Assembly (NCBI RefSeq): GCF_005281835.1
Contig: NZ_RZIS01000013.1
Coordinates: 24,375 to 88,374, forward strand
From: Vibrio profundi
GTDB taxonomy: Bacteria > Pseudomonadota > Gammaproteobacteria > Enterobacterales > Vibrionaceae
DNA: 64,000 bases
Direction of reading: 5' to 3'
Shown here: one piece after another, positions 1 through 8,749 of the stretch
How the letters are laid out: each line of letters opens with the position of its first letter
Position numbering within the stretch: the stretch's first letter is position 1
Translations under genes and position numbers: made by a program
Notes under the pieces: generated by a model
Databases searched by the model: none
What the model was told of the DNA's origin: nothing
Seen by the model: the letters and a program-made list of their open reading frames with translations, nothing else

Positions 1-1099
1 CGATTGGCATGTCCATGTATTCATCAATCTGAGCGACACGATACATTTCTTTCTCACTAAAGAAGCTACAAGCTACACCCTTACTTCCAGCACGGCCTGT
101 ACGGCCGATACGGTGAACATGTACTTCAGGATCGCGTGACAACTCAAAGTTGAACACGGCGTCTAGGTTGTCAACATCAAGACCACGAGCAGCAACATCC
201 GTCGCCACTAAAATCGAAACACTCTTATTCGAGAATTGAACTAAGGCCTGATCACGCTCGCGTTGTTCCATATCACCGTGTAATTCGATAACGCTAAAGC
301 CACGGTGATGAAGTTCATCCGTTACGTTTTGAACTTCTTTCTTCGTGTTACAGAATACAACTGCAGATTCCGGTTGGTGATGCAAAAGCAATAACTCCAA
401 CGCATCATCACGAGCTTCAGTGCCTTCTAACTTATAGAAGTACTGCTGAATGCTTGAATGATCATGTGTAGATTCTACTTTCACCATTTCAGGGTTCTTC
501 ATGATGCGATCGGCAATAGATTTAATACTTTTCGGGAAAGTTGCACTGAATAGCAATGTTTGACGGTCTTTAGGTGCTTCATTGATCACAGCATCAAGCG
601 CATCCTGGAAGCCCATATCTAGCATGCGATCAGCTTCATCTAATACAAGAGTATTCAACTCAGATAAATCGATACGACCTTTTTCAAGATGATCAAGAAT
701 ACGACCCGGCGTACCCACTAGGATATGCGCACCATGCTCTAAAGAGCCGATTTGTGGCCCCATAGGCATACCGCCACATAAAGTCAGAACTTTGATGTTG
801 TGGATGCCACGACCTAACGTACGAATTTCCTTTGCGACTTGATCCGCCAGTTCGCGAGTTGGACACAATACTAATGACTGAACTCTAAAACGCTTCACTC
901 TTAAATTCTGTAATACACCTAGGCCGAAAGCAGCGGTTTTACCAGAACCTGTCTTACCCTGACCAATGACATCCTTGCCTTCTAAGATCGTCGGCAGGCT
1001 TAGAGCCTGAATGGGTGTCATTTGGGTATAGCCTAAAGTATCCAGTGTTGATACCAACTCTGGCTTTAGGTTGATTGAAGAAAATTTAGTATTGCTCAA
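1..1099 (-). CDS. dbpA: DEAD-box ATP-dependent RNA helicase DbpA, 5' part (3' end outside window)
   Basis: The first 366 codons of a DEAD-box RNA helicase run leftward off the window edge. Visible in order: Q-motif (GYTQMTPIQ), Walker A (GKTGSGKT), PTRELA, TPGR, the DEAD box inside LDEADRML, SAT, and the second RecA domain ending in HRIGRTGRAG. The overall sequence reads like DbpA, which acts on the 23S rRNA helix 92 hairpin in 50S assembly. The C-terminal RNA-binding domain that sets DbpA apart from RhlE or SrmB lies outside the window, so the symbol rests on core similarity. No ATG fits the N-terminus. A TTG at 1097-1099 gives an N-terminus (MSNTKFSS) of the expected DbpA length, with a weak GGA 9-11 bases upstream. 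The next in-frame ATG would cut off the Q-motif. Confidence 0.9.
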   Translation of the reverse strand, partial: MSNTKFSSINLKPELVSTLDTLGYTQMTPIQALSLPTILEGKDVIGQGKTGSGKTAAFGLGVLQNLRVKRFRVQSLVLCPTRELADQVAKEIRTLGRGIHNIKVLTLCGGMPMGPQIGSLEHGAHILVGTPGRILDHLEKGRIDLSELNTLVLDEADRMLDMGFQDALDAVINEAPKDRQTLLFSATFPKSIKSIADRIMKNPEMVKVESTHDHSSIQQYFYKLEGTEARDDALELLLLHHQPESAVVFCNTKKEVQNVTDELHHRGFSVIELHGDMEQRERDQALVQFSNKSVSILVATDVAARGLDVDNLDAVFNFELSRDPEVHVHRIGRTGRAGSKGVACSFFSEKEMYRVAQIDEYMDMPI

Positions 1100-1317
1100 A
1101 GGAAATATCCGAAAAGTTAAAGACAGTGCGCATTATGGTTGTTTTAAAAAAAATTACCACCGAGATTATGGCTACAAACAATCTGCTGCTCAACAATCGC
1201 TCCTCAGACTACTCATATGGTATGCCATTTCAAAAAGTTCCACTAACCACTTGCATCTCTCTTCATTTCACAGTAAACCGTCACCCATACCACGACAATC
1301 TACATTTTTAATAGTTA

Positions 1318-2001
1318 ATGAAACACTCACAAATTTATAAAGCTAGAAATTCAGGATTTACATTGATTGAACTCGTCTCAGTCATCGTGTTGCTCGGTGT
1401 ATTGGGAGTGGTCGCGGCCCCAAGGTTTCTATCATTTGTAAATGATGCTCGCCGCGCTTCCAATTTAACTCTGTTTGAACATTTTCGTTCGGGCGTAGAG
1501 CTCTACCAAGCAGCCTGTATGGCAAGAGGTGGTGATACCAGTGAACCGCAAGGGCAAAATTTGAGTGACTTTGAAATCGATGGTATGCGCTCAAACTTTT
1601 CTGGTAGCTGCTACCCAACGACGACCAACCGTAGGGATATTCCTCGCCCAAACGTTTGTTATCAAACTTTCCAAACCATGGTTAACTCTGACCATTTTGA
1701 AGACGTCGCTTATGGAAGTGCAAATTCTTCACGTGGTGGGCAAAATCGAGAAACACTGTCTCTTAGTGACTTTGAAACGGCGCGAGATGCTGGCTACCAA
1801 GTTTTTATCCACCAGCGGTTACGCTATTTTTCATATTGCCACTATTACAACATTGAGGGAGACCTTTCCGAAGCCCCTTTTGTACTTTATAACGCTGTGG
1901 ATGGAAGGATCATTACCGGTGTTGCAGACCTGACTCAAGACTTTACATGGACAGATGAACTCTCCAAATATGGGCAGTACTCTACCCCGCCGTTTCGGTG
2001 A
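1318..2001 (+). CDS. Type IV prepilin-like (pseudopilin) protein
   Basis: This is a 227-residue protein with a class III prepilin signal. A 13-residue basic leader ends in Gly, followed by FTLIE with Phe at +1 and Glu at +5, then a hydrophobic helix rich in Val and Leu to about residue 38. A prepilin peptidase (PilD) would cleave and N-methylate it. The globular part (residues 45-227) has several Cys, including two near residues 67 and 97, that could form disulfides. I do not recognise the subfamily; MSHA-type minor pilins and T2SS pseudopilins are candidates. It stands alone, with no pilus assembly genes nearby, so it probably joins a machine encoded elsewhere. There is no clear ribosome binding site before the ATG, and no better start preserves the leader. 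Confidence 0.85.
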   Translation: MKHSQIYKARNSGFTLIELVSVIVLLGVLGVVAAPRFLSFVNDARRASNLTLFEHFRSGVELYQAACMARGGDTSEPQGQNLSDFEIDGMRSNFSGSCYPTTTNRRDIPRPNVCYQTFQTMVNSDHFEDVAYGSANSSRGGQNRETLSLSDFETARDAGYQVFIHQRLRYFSYCHYYNIEGDLSEAPFVLYNAVDGRIITGVADLTQDFTWTDELSKYGQYSTPPFR

Positions 2002-2035
2002 CATGGTCATTGCACAGCACAGGTATTTGGATGAG

Positions 2036-2590
2036 TTAATCTCTCACTAGTGTTAGTCTGATTTCTTGACCATCTGATACTAACTCTAAGCGGGGCGAGA
2101 GCGCTTTCTTGTATCGCCAACGGCTATGCACGGCTGTATCACTCGGCCTAGCGTTGATGAATTCTATCAATGATTTATCAACTTCAGCTATCTCTGTCGG
2201 TCGAGCTTCAATCTCTCGTCTTACATCAAACGTATTGCCACCATACGATATCTTACTAAGCCAAAAGCCGTCTTTACGTAGATTAAGTTGAAGCTGAGAA
2301 AGATTGTAAGGCGAAAAATCCATCGTGAATGTCACCTCGTCCACCACTTCTTCACGGACCGTCAGCACTAAGTAGACCGGTAAGTTATAGTACCGAACTT
2401 CATCACTACAAAGCTCTTGTACCTCTAGTCCACAATCAAACAATTCTCCACTGCCTGAAAATTGATGAGCCTTAGGTTTATGATCTGAACCATTAAAAAC
2501 TTCGCGAAGGTACCATGGTTCTTTAGCCAATAATGACGAAGTAAAAATTAAGCAAACTGAAAACACAAGGAGAGGAATGGAAAACTTCAT
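2036..2590 (-). CDS. Exported protein of unknown function
   Basis: The open frame extends upstream to 2668, but the Met at 2590 opens a classical signal peptide (MKFSIPLLVFSV..., cleavage probably after SLLA), so that start is chosen, giving 184 residues. No ribosome binding site is obvious there. The mature part has alternating polar and hydrophobic segments suggesting beta strands (for example VYLVLTVREE and EVTFTMDFS), two Cys near residues 52 and 60 that could form a periplasmic disulfide, and a C-terminal strand (EIRLTLV). I do not recognise a family. The gene converges on the prepilin gene with 34 bases between. Its own 5' leader may run through the terminator-like hairpin at 2667-2691, so it could be controlled by attenuation. 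Confidence 0.65.
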   Translation of the reverse strand: MKFSIPLLVFSVCLIFTSSLLAKEPWYLREVFNGSDHKPKAHQFSGSGELFDCGLEVQELCSDEVRYYNLPVYLVLTVREEVVDEVTFTMDFSPYNLSQLQLNLRKDGFWLSKISYGGNTFDVRREIEARPTEIAEVDKSLIEFINARPSDTAVHSRWRYKKALSPRLELVSDGQEIRLTLVRD

Positions 2591-2666
2591 CTGGAGGCTA
2601 ATCGGAATACAAGAGGATGCTTGATTGTACCCTTTTGGCGAAACCTTGACACGGTTTCGATTAAAC

Positions 2667-2691
2667 AAAAAAAACGGGCATACATGCCCGT
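2667..2691 (-). terminator. Intrinsic terminator
   Basis: On the minus strand ACGGGC, a 6-base loop and GCCCGT form a perfect 6-bp stem followed by a run of Ts. The plus-strand flank is not T-rich, so it acts leftward. No protein gene ends just upstream of it. Confidence 0.75.
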
Positions 2692-2745
2692 TAGATAAAA
2701 TTTAAAGCCTGAAAAACGTAATCCATCACGTTGAGAACCATTACA
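2667..2745 (-). ncRNA. Candidate small RNA or attenuated 5' leader (about 78 nt)
   Basis: On the minus strand a sigma70-type promoter is followed, about 55 bases after the predicted start, by a textbook intrinsic terminator. Between them is a short transcript whose 5' end can fold: GTAAT at the predicted start pairs with ATTAC about 20 bases on. A U-rich stretch (GTTTTTC) precedes the terminator. No reading frame of worth lies inside. The arrangement is what an Hfq-type small RNA looks like. The alternative is a leader of the exported-protein gene whose ATG is at 2590, with read-through controlled at the hairpin. I do not recognise a known RNA family. Confidence 0.5.
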
Positions 2746-2751
2746 AAATAA

Positions 2752-2780
2752 AGAATACCATTCCATATCCACACTTTCAA
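2752..2780 (-). promoter_or_regulatory. Sigma70 promoter for the candidate small RNA
   Basis: Reading the minus strand, TTGAAA (2780-2775) is separated by exactly 17 bases from TATTCT (2757-2752). Transcription would begin near 2745. Confidence 0.55.
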
Positions 2781-2938
2781 CATGTCATTCCATAAGTTGT
2801 TTTATTAATGAAAGCGTCATACATTGAGTAAATATTATTTTACAAAGCATTAATAATAAAAACGATCTAACTTCATATTCTTCAAAGGGATATATGACAT
2901 AATCAAGGGATTATCGGTAACCATTTACAAGGAATAAG

Positions 2939-4786
2939 ATGTCTGCTACCGCTTACCTCAACGATCTGAATCAACGCTACCTTTCTATTCATCGCACCAA
3001 AGAAGACTTCTTTTGGGAGACCTATATGGGCATCAGCGATGACCATGACGGCTCAACCAAAGCGCAAACGGCTTGGAATGATTTCCTAAGTGCAGCTAGT
3101 CAAATTGCTGAGATTAAGGAACAAATAGAATGTGCTGCTTCTATTCAGAATGAAGATGAGAAACAGAAAACAGTAACAGGTTTACAGGGTTGGTTAGCGA
3201 CTTTCCAAGCGCACGCCATTGAGTCTGAACACTCTCAATCTCTTAAAGCGGATTTAATCAAATTCGAAGCTGAGCTTTTTGAGAAAAAACAAAATCATGT
3301 GATGACGTACACCGACGCTCAAGGAAACCAAGTGGAAGGCTCGCTTCCAGTGCTTGGTTCAGCAGTACGTACCAACGAAAATGAAGCTGTGCGCCGCTCA
3401 GCTCACCAAGCGTTTCTCGATTTAGAACAATGGCTTCTCGGTAATGGTTTTATCGAACTGATAAAACGTCGTAACCAATTTGCGCAATCACTCGGCTATA
3501 AAACGTTTTTTGATTATTCCATCGTTAAAACAGAGCAAATGACCACTGAGCAACTGTTTTCCATTCTCGACGATTTTGAGTCTCGCACGCGCCAGAGCCA
3601 CCAATCGAGTTTAGACAACCTAGCAGCGGTAAAAGGTTCAAGCGCCCTCGACGGACACAACTTTATTTTCTCGTTTGCGGGCGATGTAATGCGAGATTTG
3701 GATCCATATGTTCCATTCTCAAAGTCATTACGCCGCTGGGTAGAGTCTTTTGGCCGATTAAACATCGATTATTCAGGTGCTGAACTCACACTTGATTTAC
3801 TTGATCGTAAAGGCAAGTACCCAAATGGTTTCTGTCACGGCCCTATTCCTTCTTTCTACGACCAAGAGCAATGGGTTCCAGCTAAAGTAAACTTCACCAG
3901 TAATGCGAAACCAGACCAAGTTGGTAGTGGTTACGATGGAATCAATACGCTATTTCACGAAGGTGGCCACGCTGCGCATTTTGCTAATGTAAAAATGAAC
4001 GCGCCTTGTTTCTCGCAAGAGTTCGCACCTACCTCAATGGCGTATGCAGAAACCCAGTCGATGTTTTGTGACAGTTTGCTGACCGACGCAGATTGGCTCA
4101 AACAATACGCTTTGAACGCCGAAGGACAACCTGTTCCTGATGAAATCATCAAAGCGATGATTGAAAGCAAACAACCATTCAAAGCTTACGAAGAACGTAG
4201 CATTCTTGTTGTGCCATATTTCGAACGTGCGCTATATGAACTCAGTGATGACGAGCTGACTCCTGAGCGTATTACTCAGCTTGCACGCGAAACTGAAAAA
4301 CGCATTCTTGGTTTAGCATGCAGCCCGCGCCCGTTAATGGCTATTCCGCACTTACTTTCAGACGAAGCAGCCTGCGCATATCAAGGCTACTTGCTTGCTC
4401 ATATGGCGGTGTACCAAACTCGTGCTTATTTCACTGATAAGTTCGGTTACTTAACTGACAACCCAGAAATTGGGCCTTTATTGGCGAAACACTACTGGCA
4501 TACAGGTAATAGCGTCAACCATAACGGTACTATCCAAGCTTTGACTGGCGAGGGGTTCAACGCTAAGTACTTAGCTGACGAATGTAACCTTTCGGTACAA
4601 GAAGCCTGGGACATAGAAGAACAAAAGATCAAAGCATTGGCGACACGTAATCAAGCTGATGTAGCTCCGCTCAATGCATCAATCGTGGTTGTTGATGGGG
4701 CTAACGAGCTAGCTTCGAACCAAAACACTGATGAAGACATGTTCAACCGTTTCGAGAAATACATCGCCGATACTTACAACTGCTAA
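2939..4786 (+). CDS. M3 family (oligoendopeptidase F-like) zinc metallopeptidase
   Basis: This is a 615-residue cytoplasmic peptidase of the M3 (thimet/PepF) group, which cleaves short peptides. The zinc motif HEGGH is at residues 340-344, and the third ligand is probably Glu371 in AYAETQSM, the spacing expected for the clan. A long helical N-terminal half forms the channel that limits substrates to short peptides. There is no signal peptide, and length is normal for the family. The start has a good ribosome binding site (AAGGA, 7 bases before the ATG). It appears monocistronic, with its own terminator just downstream. The exact peptide preference cannot be read from the sequence. Confidence 0.9.
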   Translation: MSATAYLNDLNQRYLSIHRTKEDFFWETYMGISDDHDGSTKAQTAWNDFLSAASQIAEIKEQIECAASIQNEDEKQKTVTGLQGWLATFQAHAIESEHSQSLKADLIKFEAELFEKKQNHVMTYTDAQGNQVEGSLPVLGSAVRTNENEAVRRSAHQAFLDLEQWLLGNGFIELIKRRNQFAQSLGYKTFFDYSIVKTEQMTTEQLFSILDDFESRTRQSHQSSLDNLAAVKGSSALDGHNFIFSFAGDVMRDLDPYVPFSKSLRRWVESFGRLNIDYSGAELTLDLLDRKGKYPNGFCHGPIPSFYDQEQWVPAKVNFTSNAKPDQVGSGYDGINTLFHEGGHAAHFANVKMNAPCFSQEFAPTSMAYAETQSMFCDSLLTDADWLKQYALNAEGQPVPDEIIKAMIESKQPFKAYEERSILVVPYFERALYELSDDELTPERITQLARETEKRILGLACSPRPLMAIPHLLSDEAACAYQGYLLAHMAVYQTRAYFTDKFGYLTDNPEIGPLLAKHYWHTGNSVNHNGTIQALTGEGFNAKYLADECNLSVQEAWDIEEQKIKALATRNQADVAPLNASIVVVDGANELASNQNTDEDMFNRFEKYIADTYNC

Positions 4787-4823
4787 GTCTGGCTGATAAC
4801 TACCATCTAGCCCACACAAACCT

Positions 4824-4854
4824 AAAAGCTCGCACAAATATGCGAGCTTTTTAT
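4824..4854. terminator. Bidirectional intrinsic terminator
   Basis: AAAGCTCGCA and TGCGAGCTTT form a 10-bp stem with a 7-base loop, followed by TTAT on the plus strand and by TTTTAGG on the minus strand. It lies between convergent genes (the M3 peptidase and the MBL-fold hydrolase). Confidence 0.85.
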
Positions 4855-4912
4855 TGCGTAAAAAACAGCGATTGAAAGTAACTTTAGAGCCTAGTCTGCT
4901 TTTACCTATCGC

Positions 4913-5704
4913 CTAATGAGGTAATACCGAGGTTAAGTTATACGTCAGCGCGGGGTTTATCAGTTTTGGCTGGCCTAATTGCGCGTCCCTTCCTTCACGT
5001 AGGGCGACAAATTCACTTTCACTTGTATGGTCAGTGAGAAATGCATTGTCATGTTTTTCCTCACCGATGGTGGTCATATGAACTAATTCGTCGACCGTTT
5101 TGGGGTAGTTGTGGCACAGATAAACTTTGGTTTCATCGTCCATGTCATAAAGCTTGGATAATGAGTGAAACATCTGTTTAGCGCTTCCACCTGGGAAATC
5201 TGCTCTCCCTGTGCCATGAAAAAACAAAGAGTCCCCGACAAAGATCGCATCACCAATCTTGTAGGTGAGATCGGAAGGCGTATGTCCGGGAGTATTGATC
5301 ACTTCCAAATCAGATTCGCCAAAGCCTAAATGCTCATGATCCAACAAGTAATTCTCAAACTCGTACATCTCGCTAAGCGCTAAATCGTCTTTGCAACTTG
5401 AGTAGACATCTTTAACTGCATCAGACACATGGATTGGTGCGCCAAGCGCTTCACTTAAAAAGAATGAACCAGTTAAATGATCGGCATGAATATGCGTTTC
5501 TAAAATCGCCGCGACGTGAAAACCATGTTGCTCCACATAATCCAAAATAATCTGCGCAGATTGAAAACTAATCTCCCCTGTAGCCTCGTTATAGTCGGCC
5601 ACGGGATCTATGATGATGGTTTCTTTTGTCGCAATGTCCGACACCACATAACTGATTGTTCCTGATACCGGATGAAAAAAATGCTGCACTTTTTGCTTAG
5701 CCAT
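4913..5704 (-). CDS. MBL-fold metallo-hydrolase, persulfide dioxygenase (ETHE1/Blh)-like
   Basis: This is a 263-residue metallo-beta-lactamase-fold protein. Metal-binding motifs seen: THIHADHLTG, the INTPGHTPSD segment with a second His, GDSLFFHGTGRADFPGG, and the late His in LCHNYP. The GTGRADFPGG stretch and the HxHADH motif are typical of the ETHE1/Blh branch, which oxidises glutathione persulfide or related sulfur compounds with one non-haem iron. It is thus probably a sulfur-detoxification enzyme rather than a glyoxalase II. A strong ribosome binding site (GGGGGAG) precedes the ATG. No sulfurtransferase or CstR-type repressor lies nearby, so its regulation is unclear. Confidence 0.85.
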   Translation of the reverse strand: MAKQKVQHFFHPVSGTISYVVSDIATKETIIIDPVADYNEATGEISFQSAQIILDYVEQHGFHVAAILETHIHADHLTGSFFLSEALGAPIHVSDAVKDVYSSCKDDLALSEMYEFENYLLDHEHLGFGESDLEVINTPGHTPSDLTYKIGDAIFVGDSLFFHGTGRADFPGGSAKQMFHSLSKLYDMDDETKVYLCHNYPKTVDELVHMTTIGEEKHDNAFLTDHTSESEFVALREGRDAQLGQPKLINPALTYNLTSVLPH

Positions 5705-6056
5705 TATACTCCCCCCAAAGCTCTGAGCGCCTTCCCATTCTCTCTATTGAGCTATTCACATAACTATAAATAGTGTAGTTGGCTTGCTACGATCTGCTGC
5801 TCTTTAAGGAATATTTTTACGCTCGTTTACGGGTAGACTCTTGATGTAGGCTTACTGCGATGCACTGTTAATCTTCATGCAAAAAAGGGAACCCCTGCTT
5901 GGATAAGGCAATATCAGATCTTTTGCTGATCTATACGCCCGCTGTTATACCTATCGCTCTCCTTGCCAAATTTATTCACCATCTCGTTGATAGTTCAGCT
6001 AAAGCTAATTAATCTCTATGGTAGTGGACAACTCAAGGATGAGATTAGAAACACAC
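5705..6056. other. Intergenic region between divergent genes
   Basis: About 350 bases should hold the promoters of the leftward hydrolase and the rightward beta-barrel gene. I see AT-rich stretches and a short inverted repeat (AGATC/GATCT, about 5920), but no convincing operator or RNA gene. Confidence 0.5.
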
Positions 6057-6887
6057 ATGAGATACTCTAAATGGACACCTTTGCTATTATTTCTCTTTAG
6101 CTTCAGTGTGACTTCTGGTACTTGGGAAGTCGAGGTTGGCGCTTTCTTCTCGAAGACTGATACTAAAGTCAACGCTCGCGATCCCTATTTCGACACCATT
6201 CGAACCATTGATTTTGAGTCCGATTTGGAGCTTAAAGATAATGCGGTACTGCCTTACCTTGAAATCGAGTACTACTTTAACGACAAACATAACGTGTTCT
6301 TCGACTGGCGTAGCCTGCATAGAGAAGCGACTCGCTCTCGCTTAACCAAACCTTTTGAATTGGAGCTTGAGGGCGAAACGTACGTGTTTCAGGCTGGATC
6401 CAAACTCACCACGGCACTCGATGTTGATATCGCTCGTTTGGGCTACGGCTATCAATTCTACAAAAACGACGACCTTACCATTGACGCATTAGCAGGTTTT
6501 CACGTCATGTGGCTATCTCTAGGCTTTGCTGGCGAAATAGGAGTAAGAGTCGATGATAACCAAATCCCACCCGCGACAGCAGGTGAGAGTGTGGTCAGCG
6601 ACGTAACCGCTCCCTTACCTGATTTTGGGTTGCGATTAGAATATAAATTTAACGAAGACTGGGTACTGAAAGCTCATACCCAGGCTTTTTACTTAGGAAT
6701 CGACGACTTTGAAGGTTGGCTTTACGAGCTCGATTTTGGCGCTAAATATCTAGTAACCGAAGACTTTATTATTGCAGGATCATTTAACTATTATGAGCTA
6801 GGTGTCGATTATGATGATGGCGATACCGATGTGGATGTCACGTACAAATTTTATGGACCAATGCTGACTTTAGGCTATCGCTTCTAA
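6057..6887 (+). CDS. Outer-membrane beta-barrel protein
   Basis: The frame opens at 6018, but the Met at 6057 begins a normal signal peptide (MRYSKWTPLLLFLFS..., cleavage near SVTSG), so this start is preferred, giving 276 residues. No start has a clean ribosome binding site. The mature protein shows repeated amphipathic strands of 8-12 residues separated by acidic turns (for example EDFIIAGSFNYYELGVDY) and ends in an aromatic strand with terminal Phe (LGYRF), the signal for outer-membrane insertion by the BAM complex. Its size suits about 10-12 strands. I do not recognise its ligand. It stands alone and converges on the GNAT gene. Confidence 0.75.
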   Translation: MRYSKWTPLLLFLFSFSVTSGTWEVEVGAFFSKTDTKVNARDPYFDTIRTIDFESDLELKDNAVLPYLEIEYYFNDKHNVFFDWRSLHREATRSRLTKPFELELEGETYVFQAGSKLTTALDVDIARLGYGYQFYKNDDLTIDALAGFHVMWLSLGFAGEIGVRVDDNQIPPATAGESVVSDVTAPLPDFGLRLEYKFNEDWVLKAHTQAFYLGIDDFEGWLYELDFGAKYLVTEDFIIAGSFNYYELGVDYDDGDTDVDVTYKFYGPMLTLGYRF

Positions 6888-6913
6888 TGCTTGATATTAA
6901 ATGATGCTTAGGT

Positions 6914-7429
6914 TTAACACTCGACCCAGTAACGGGCAATGGGCTCAGGAAACACTTTGCCATTCACGATTTTGTCAAACACCCCACCATTGGCTTCAAT
7001 GATCTTTCTTGAGGCAATATTATCTTCATCTGCTGTGATCAGCACCTTAGTCAGACCGAGACACTTCGCTTCTTTCAATGCAAGTGACAGCATCACTTTT
7101 CCCATGCCTTTCCTTCGAAATCTTGGAGCAATGTCGTAGCCAATGTGGCCCGCTTCAAGAGACAGAAACTCGTTATCAATTCTATGGCGAACCCTAATCA
7201 CCCCTGCGATTGCTTTTGATTCCGTTAACAACCAAAAGTGGCTGCATGGTACGTAAAACTTAGGAAGGTTCAAGCCAAGCGCCTGATCGTTAAGTGTACT
7301 AACATAGTGGCTGAAACAAACGGAAGCTTCTGAATAAAACTCGGCGTTTTCTGGATCATTGTTTTCAAAATCCTCAACGAATTTGAGAAAATCATCTTGA
7401 TAGATTTCTGAAGGCGAAACTAATTCCAT
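6914..7429 (-). CDS. GNAT family N-acetyltransferase
   Basis: This is a 171-residue acetyltransferase of the GNAT fold. The acetyl-CoA pyrophosphate loop is RRKGMG, preceded by a strand with IGYDIAPRF. A second CoA-contacting region is DEDNIASRKIIEANGG, where Asn and the aliphatic helix match the RimJ/RimL-like subgroup. The longer frame starts at 7447, but an AAAGGAAG ribosome binding site lies inside it, 8 bases before the Met at 7429, so the shorter form is chosen. The acceptor substrate is unknown. It is convergent with the beta-barrel gene, with only 26 bases between the stops. Confidence 0.85.
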   Translation of the reverse strand: MELVSPSEIYQDDFLKFVEDFENNDPENAEFYSEASVCFSHYVSTLNDQALGLNLPKFYVPCSHFWLLTESKAIAGVIRVRHRIDNEFLSLEAGHIGYDIAPRFRRKGMGKVMLSLALKEAKCLGLTKVLITADEDNIASRKIIEANGGVFDKIVNGKVFPEPIARYWVEC

Positions 7430-7510
7430 GTACAACTTCCTTTGCATTGAGGTTCAATACCACACTAGCACGTATTCGATTCAAGAAAGGAAATATTGAT
7501 GACATTAAAT

Positions 7511-7548
7511 ACAAAAACACCCCTTCAGCAAGACTAAAGGGGTGTTTA
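7511..7548 (-). terminator. Intrinsic terminator of ldhA
   Basis: AAACACCCCTT and AAGGGGTGTTT form an 11-bp stem. On the minus strand the stem is followed by TTTTTG. It lies 35 bases past the ldhA stop. Confidence 0.8.
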
Positions 7549-7582
7549 TAAGCGCATTTATAAATGACGCTTAATCAAAAAC

Positions 7583-8581
7583 TTAGAGGTCAATCAACTC
7601 ATTGCCACCGCGTTCACCTTTAGCAAACACCGCAATATTGTTGAGTGTTGTGGTAGCGATGTTATTCAAAGCGTCCTTAGTAAGAAAAGCTTGGTGACCC
7701 GTAAACAATACATTGTGGCATGCTGACAAACGGCGGAAGACATCATCGACGATGACATCGTTCGATTTATCTTGGAAAAAGAGCTCTTTCTCGTTGTCGT
7801 AAACATCTAGGCCTAGCGCGCCAATTTTACCTTTTTTCAAAAATTCAATCGCGGCTGTCGAATCCAGTAATTCACCACGACTGGTATTCACGATCATCAC
7901 ACCATCTTTCATCTTGTTGAATGCTGTTTCATCCAACAAGTGGTAATTTTCTTTGCTCATTGGGCAATGCAAAGAAATGACGTCAGAGCGGCTGTATAGC
8001 TCATCGAGTTCGCAATACTCGGCGCCAAGCTCTTTAGCAATATCGCTTGGGTAAGGGTCAAAACAAAGAATGTTCATCCCCAACCCTTTCAGAATACGCA
8101 TTGTCGCGATACCGATCTTGCCTGAACCGATAACGCCCACCGTTTTACCGTGGAAGTTAAAACCGACAAGGCCTTCTAAAGAAAAATTGGCATCACGCGT
8201 TCTTTGGTACGCTTTATGTAATTTACGGTTTAAACACATCATCATCCCGACAGTGTGTTCAGCGACCGACTCAGGGGAATATGCGGGAACACGCACCACT
8301 TGGATACCAAGTTCCTTAGCGGCCTCTAGATCTACCTTATCGAAACCTGCGCAGCGCATCGCAATAAGTCGAGTCCCACCACGGTGAAGCTTTTCTAAAA
8401 CGGGTTGTGACAAATCATCGTTTACGAAAGCACAGACTACTTCGCACTGATAAGCCATCTTGGCTGTTTTCCTTGTCAATCTGAAATCATGAAAATGAAA
8501 TTCAGCCGCTAAGTCTCCCTGAGCACTATTAAACGATTTTTCGTCGTAAGATTTTGAGCTAAAAAATGCAATATTGAGCAT
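7583..8581 (-). CDS. ldhA: Fermentative D-lactate dehydrogenase
   Basis: This 332-residue D-2-hydroxyacid dehydrogenase reduces pyruvate to D-lactate with NADH in the cytoplasm. The Rossmann motif is GVIGSGKIG. The catalytic Arg sits in VNTSRGELLD, the Glu in the following segment, and the catalytic His in FTGHQAFLT. The DNEKELFFQDKS segment near residue 265 is characteristic of the LdhA subgroup. A good AGAGAGGAAG ribosome binding site precedes the ATG. It is monocistronic with its own terminator. Length and motifs are complete. Confidence 0.93.
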   Translation of the reverse strand: MLNIAFFSSKSYDEKSFNSAQGDLAAEFHFHDFRLTRKTAKMAYQCEVVCAFVNDDLSQPVLEKLHRGGTRLIAMRCAGFDKVDLEAAKELGIQVVRVPAYSPESVAEHTVGMMMCLNRKLHKAYQRTRDANFSLEGLVGFNFHGKTVGVIGSGKIGIATMRILKGLGMNILCFDPYPSDIAKELGAEYCELDELYSRSDVISLHCPMSKENYHLLDETAFNKMKDGVMIVNTSRGELLDSTAAIEFLKKGKIGALGLDVYDNEKELFFQDKSNDVIVDDVFRRLSACHNVLFTGHQAFLTKDALNNIATTTLNNIAVFAKGERGGNELIDL

Positions 8582-8749
8582 GACTTCCTCTCTGAAATTG
8601 GAGGTTTATTAGGACATGACTTGTCCAATTATTAGGGTTTCAGTGTGCAAGACAACGATCACAAAGTCTATGTAAATGACTCTATTATCGGTTAAGTTTC
8701 CATCAGTTAAGACTGAATTGCTTCACTGATTGCTAATGCCCTTACCCTA

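Noticed and set aside
1071..1340. 89-codon open frame on the plus strand
   Set aside because: It overlaps the dbpA start region and the prepilin gene, has no ribosome binding site and a random composition.
5915..5935. Small inverted repeat AGATC/GATCT before the beta-barrel gene
   Set aside because: Arms of only five bases in AT-rich DNA are expected by chance.
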